The notes beneath the pieces were generated by a model that searched no databases, was not told the origin of the DNA, and saw only the letters and a program-made list of their open reading frames with translations. The position numbers and the translations under genes were made by a program. From NCBI GenBank assembly GCA_964645155.1, contig CAZYBG010000074.1:1-15688 (forward strand): a DNA stretch of 15,688 nucleotides, given 5' to 3'. Every line of letters begins with the position of its first letter. The first letter of the stretch is position 1. The DNA is from CAZYBG01 sp964645155. GTDB lineage: Bacteria > Pseudomonadota > Alphaproteobacteria > Rhodobacterales > Rhodobacteraceae. Shown piece after piece: positions 14,453 to 15,688 of this stretch.

Positions 14453-15688
14453 ATGAGCATGACGATCCGATCGAGCCTTCTTGTTCCCTTCGCGCTGCTC
14501 GTCGCAGCACTTCTGGCCGGAGCGCCGCCGGCCCGCGCGCAGGGCGACCTCTTCGCCCCGGCGGTGTTCGTCAACGATCGCGTCATCACGCGCTACGAGA
14601 TCGAGCAGAACCGGCTTTTCCTGACCCTCCTGCGCCAGCCCGGCAACACCGAGGAACTCGCGGTCGAGCGGCTGATCGAGGATCGGCTGCGGCTCGACGC
14701 CGCGCAGGCCGCCGGCATCACGGCGACGCCCGAGGAAATCGACGCCGGCATGGCCGAATTCGCCAGCCGCGTCAACCTTTCGACCGAGGAATTCATCACC
14801 GCGATCGGCCAGGCCGGCGTGGCGCCGGAGACCTTCCGGGCCTTCGTGGAGGCCGGCCTGCTCTGGCGCAACACGATCCGTGCCCGCTTCGGCCCCCGCG
14901 CGCAGGTGACCGACGCCGAAGTCGATCGCGCGATGGCGCTGGCGCAGCGCCAGTCCGGCGTTCAGGTGCTGATCTCCGAACTGGTCCTGCCGGCCAACAC
15001 GCCGGCCGCCGCGGCTGCCTCCGAGGGCGTGGCCGCCCGGCTTGCCGGCCAGACGCTGTCGGAGGACGCCTTCGCCGCCGAGGCGCGCGCGCGGTCGGTC
15101 TCGCCGTCGCGGGCGCGCGGCGGCCGGCTCGACTGGCTGCCGATCGGCAACCTGCCGCCACAGGTCGCCCAGCAGGTCATCGGCCTCGCGCCGGGCCAGG
15201 TCTCGCAGCCCTACCCGGTGCAGGATGCGATCATCCTGTTCTACCTGCGCGACCTGCGCGAGACCGACGCGCCCGAGGCGGAGGCGCTGGCGGTCGACTG
15301 GGCCGAATACGACGTGGCGAGCGCGGCCGAGGCGCGCCGCATCGAGGGCGAGCTCGACACCTGCGACGACCTCTACGGCGTCGCGAAGGGCCAGCCCGAG
15401 ACCCGGCTCCGCCGCGAGGTCAGGTCGTCGGCCGAGGTGCCGGCCGATGTTGCGACCGCGCTGGCTGCGCTCGACGACAACGAGGTGTCGACCGACTTCG
15501 CCCGCGGCGGGCGGCCGGTCCTCCTGATGCTCTGCGCGCGGACCTTCGTGCTGCCGGGAACCGAGATCGCCGATCCCGCCACGCCGCCGGCGCCGCCGCC
15601 GACCGCGATCCCGGGCGAGGGCACCGAGGCGGCCGATGGCGGCGATGGCGGGGCCGCGCCGGCCGACACCGCGGAGGCTCCGCCGCCG
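14453..15688 (+). CDS. surA: SurA-like periplasmic peptidyl-prolyl isomerase/chaperone (3' end outside window)
   Basis: SurA escorts unfolded beta-barrel proteins through the periplasm to the BAM complex. The frame runs open from ATG 14453 to the last base: 412 codons with no stop, so the gene is cut by the window edge. A signal peptide (about 1-30, ending ARAQ) is followed by the SurA N-terminal domain: a VFVNDRVITRYEIEQ segment at about 38-52, ERLIEDRLRLDAA at about 72-84, and a helical part to about 165. A single parvulin-type PPIase domain follows at about 172-268 (QVLISELVLP, then GGRLDWLPIGNLPP at 223-236, then APGQVSQPYPVQDAIILFYL at 246-265). A further region (about 280-365) ends at MLCARTF. 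From about 366 the sequence becomes a Pro/Ala/Gly/Asp-rich low-complexity stretch. AAGGGA (14439-14444) is eight bases upstream of the start; ATG 14459 is a less likely alternative. It is probably co-transcribed with lptD, a known SurA client. Confidence 0.88.
   Translation, partial: MSMTIRSSLLVPFALLVAALLAGAPPARAQGDLFAPAVFVNDRVITRYEIEQNRLFLTLLRQPGNTEELAVERLIEDRLRLDAAQAAGITATPEEIDAGMAEFASRVNLSTEEFITAIGQAGVAPETFRAFVEAGLLWRNTIRARFGPRAQVTDAEVDRAMALAQRQSGVQVLISELVLPANTPAAAAASEGVAARLAGQTLSEDAFAAEARARSVSPSRARGGRLDWLPIGNLPPQVAQQVIGLAPGQVSQPYPVQDAIILFYLRDLRETDAPEAEALAVDWAEYDVASAAEARRIEGELDTCDDLYGVAKGQPETRLRREVRSSAEVPADVATALAALDDNEVSTDFARGGRPVLLMLCARTFVLPGTEIADPATPPAPPPTAIPGEGTEAADGGDGGAAPADTAEAPPP

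Overview
This is a GC-rich, gene-dense chromosomal segment that reads as ordinary core genome of an alphaproteobacterium, most likely of the Rhodobacterales (Rhodobacter/Paracoccus-like). The clues are the alphaproteobacterial-type SspB adaptor, the DUF4169 and ribbon-helix-helix small genes behind fumC, a TIGR02281-type retropepsin-like protease, and pepA-holC divergent from lptF-lptG-lptD-surA. This placement is inferred from remembered family and gene-order patterns, not from a database search. I see no tRNA, rRNA, insertion sequence, prophage, CRISPR array or defence island. No stretch longer than 300 bases lacks a gene. The largest gaps are 3915-4050, 9968-10095 and 3374-3491.

Layout: (1) 1-751, the 3' half of a chromate transporter gene. 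(2) 824-3373, plus strand: the ClpXP adaptor sspB, then fumC (fumarase) tightly followed by three small genes: an unknown 65-residue protein, a DUF4169 protein and a ribbon-helix-helix protein. The small genes are linked by stop/start overlaps. (3) 3492-3914, minus strand: ndk, convergent with that group across a perfect inverted repeat. (4) 4051-7114, plus strand: a YheS-like ABC-F ATPase, a MarC-family membrane protein and a membrane-anchored aspartic protease, packed with 1-9 base gaps. (5) 7125-9967, minus strand: pepA, holC and a CPBP-family membrane protease, in that order of transcription. (6) 10096-15688, plus strand: lptF, lptG, lptD and a surA-like gene that runs off the window end.

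How the genes work together: the clearest functional unit is lptF-lptG-lptD-surA. LptFG are the inner-membrane permeases that extract lipopolysaccharide, LptD is the outer-membrane translocon that receives it, and SurA is a periplasmic chaperone for outer-membrane barrel proteins such as LptD. pepA and lptF are transcribed divergently from a 128-base region with candidate back-to-back promoters. The other genes are housekeeping: TCA cycle (fumC), nucleotide balance (ndk), replication (holC), peptide turnover (pepA), proteolytic adaptor (sspB) and ribosome-associated ATPase (ABC-F).

I found no new multi-gene system. The points that most deserve a second look are: a shared promoter-like motif (TTTCCA or TGGCCA, 17 bases, TAGG) before ndk, pepA and lptF; a short patch of atypical codons over the second Walker A motif of the ABC-F gene; a Pro/Ala/Gly-rich extension in the SurA-like protein; perfect stems at both convergent gene ends; and a nested hairpin over the fumC ribosome binding site.
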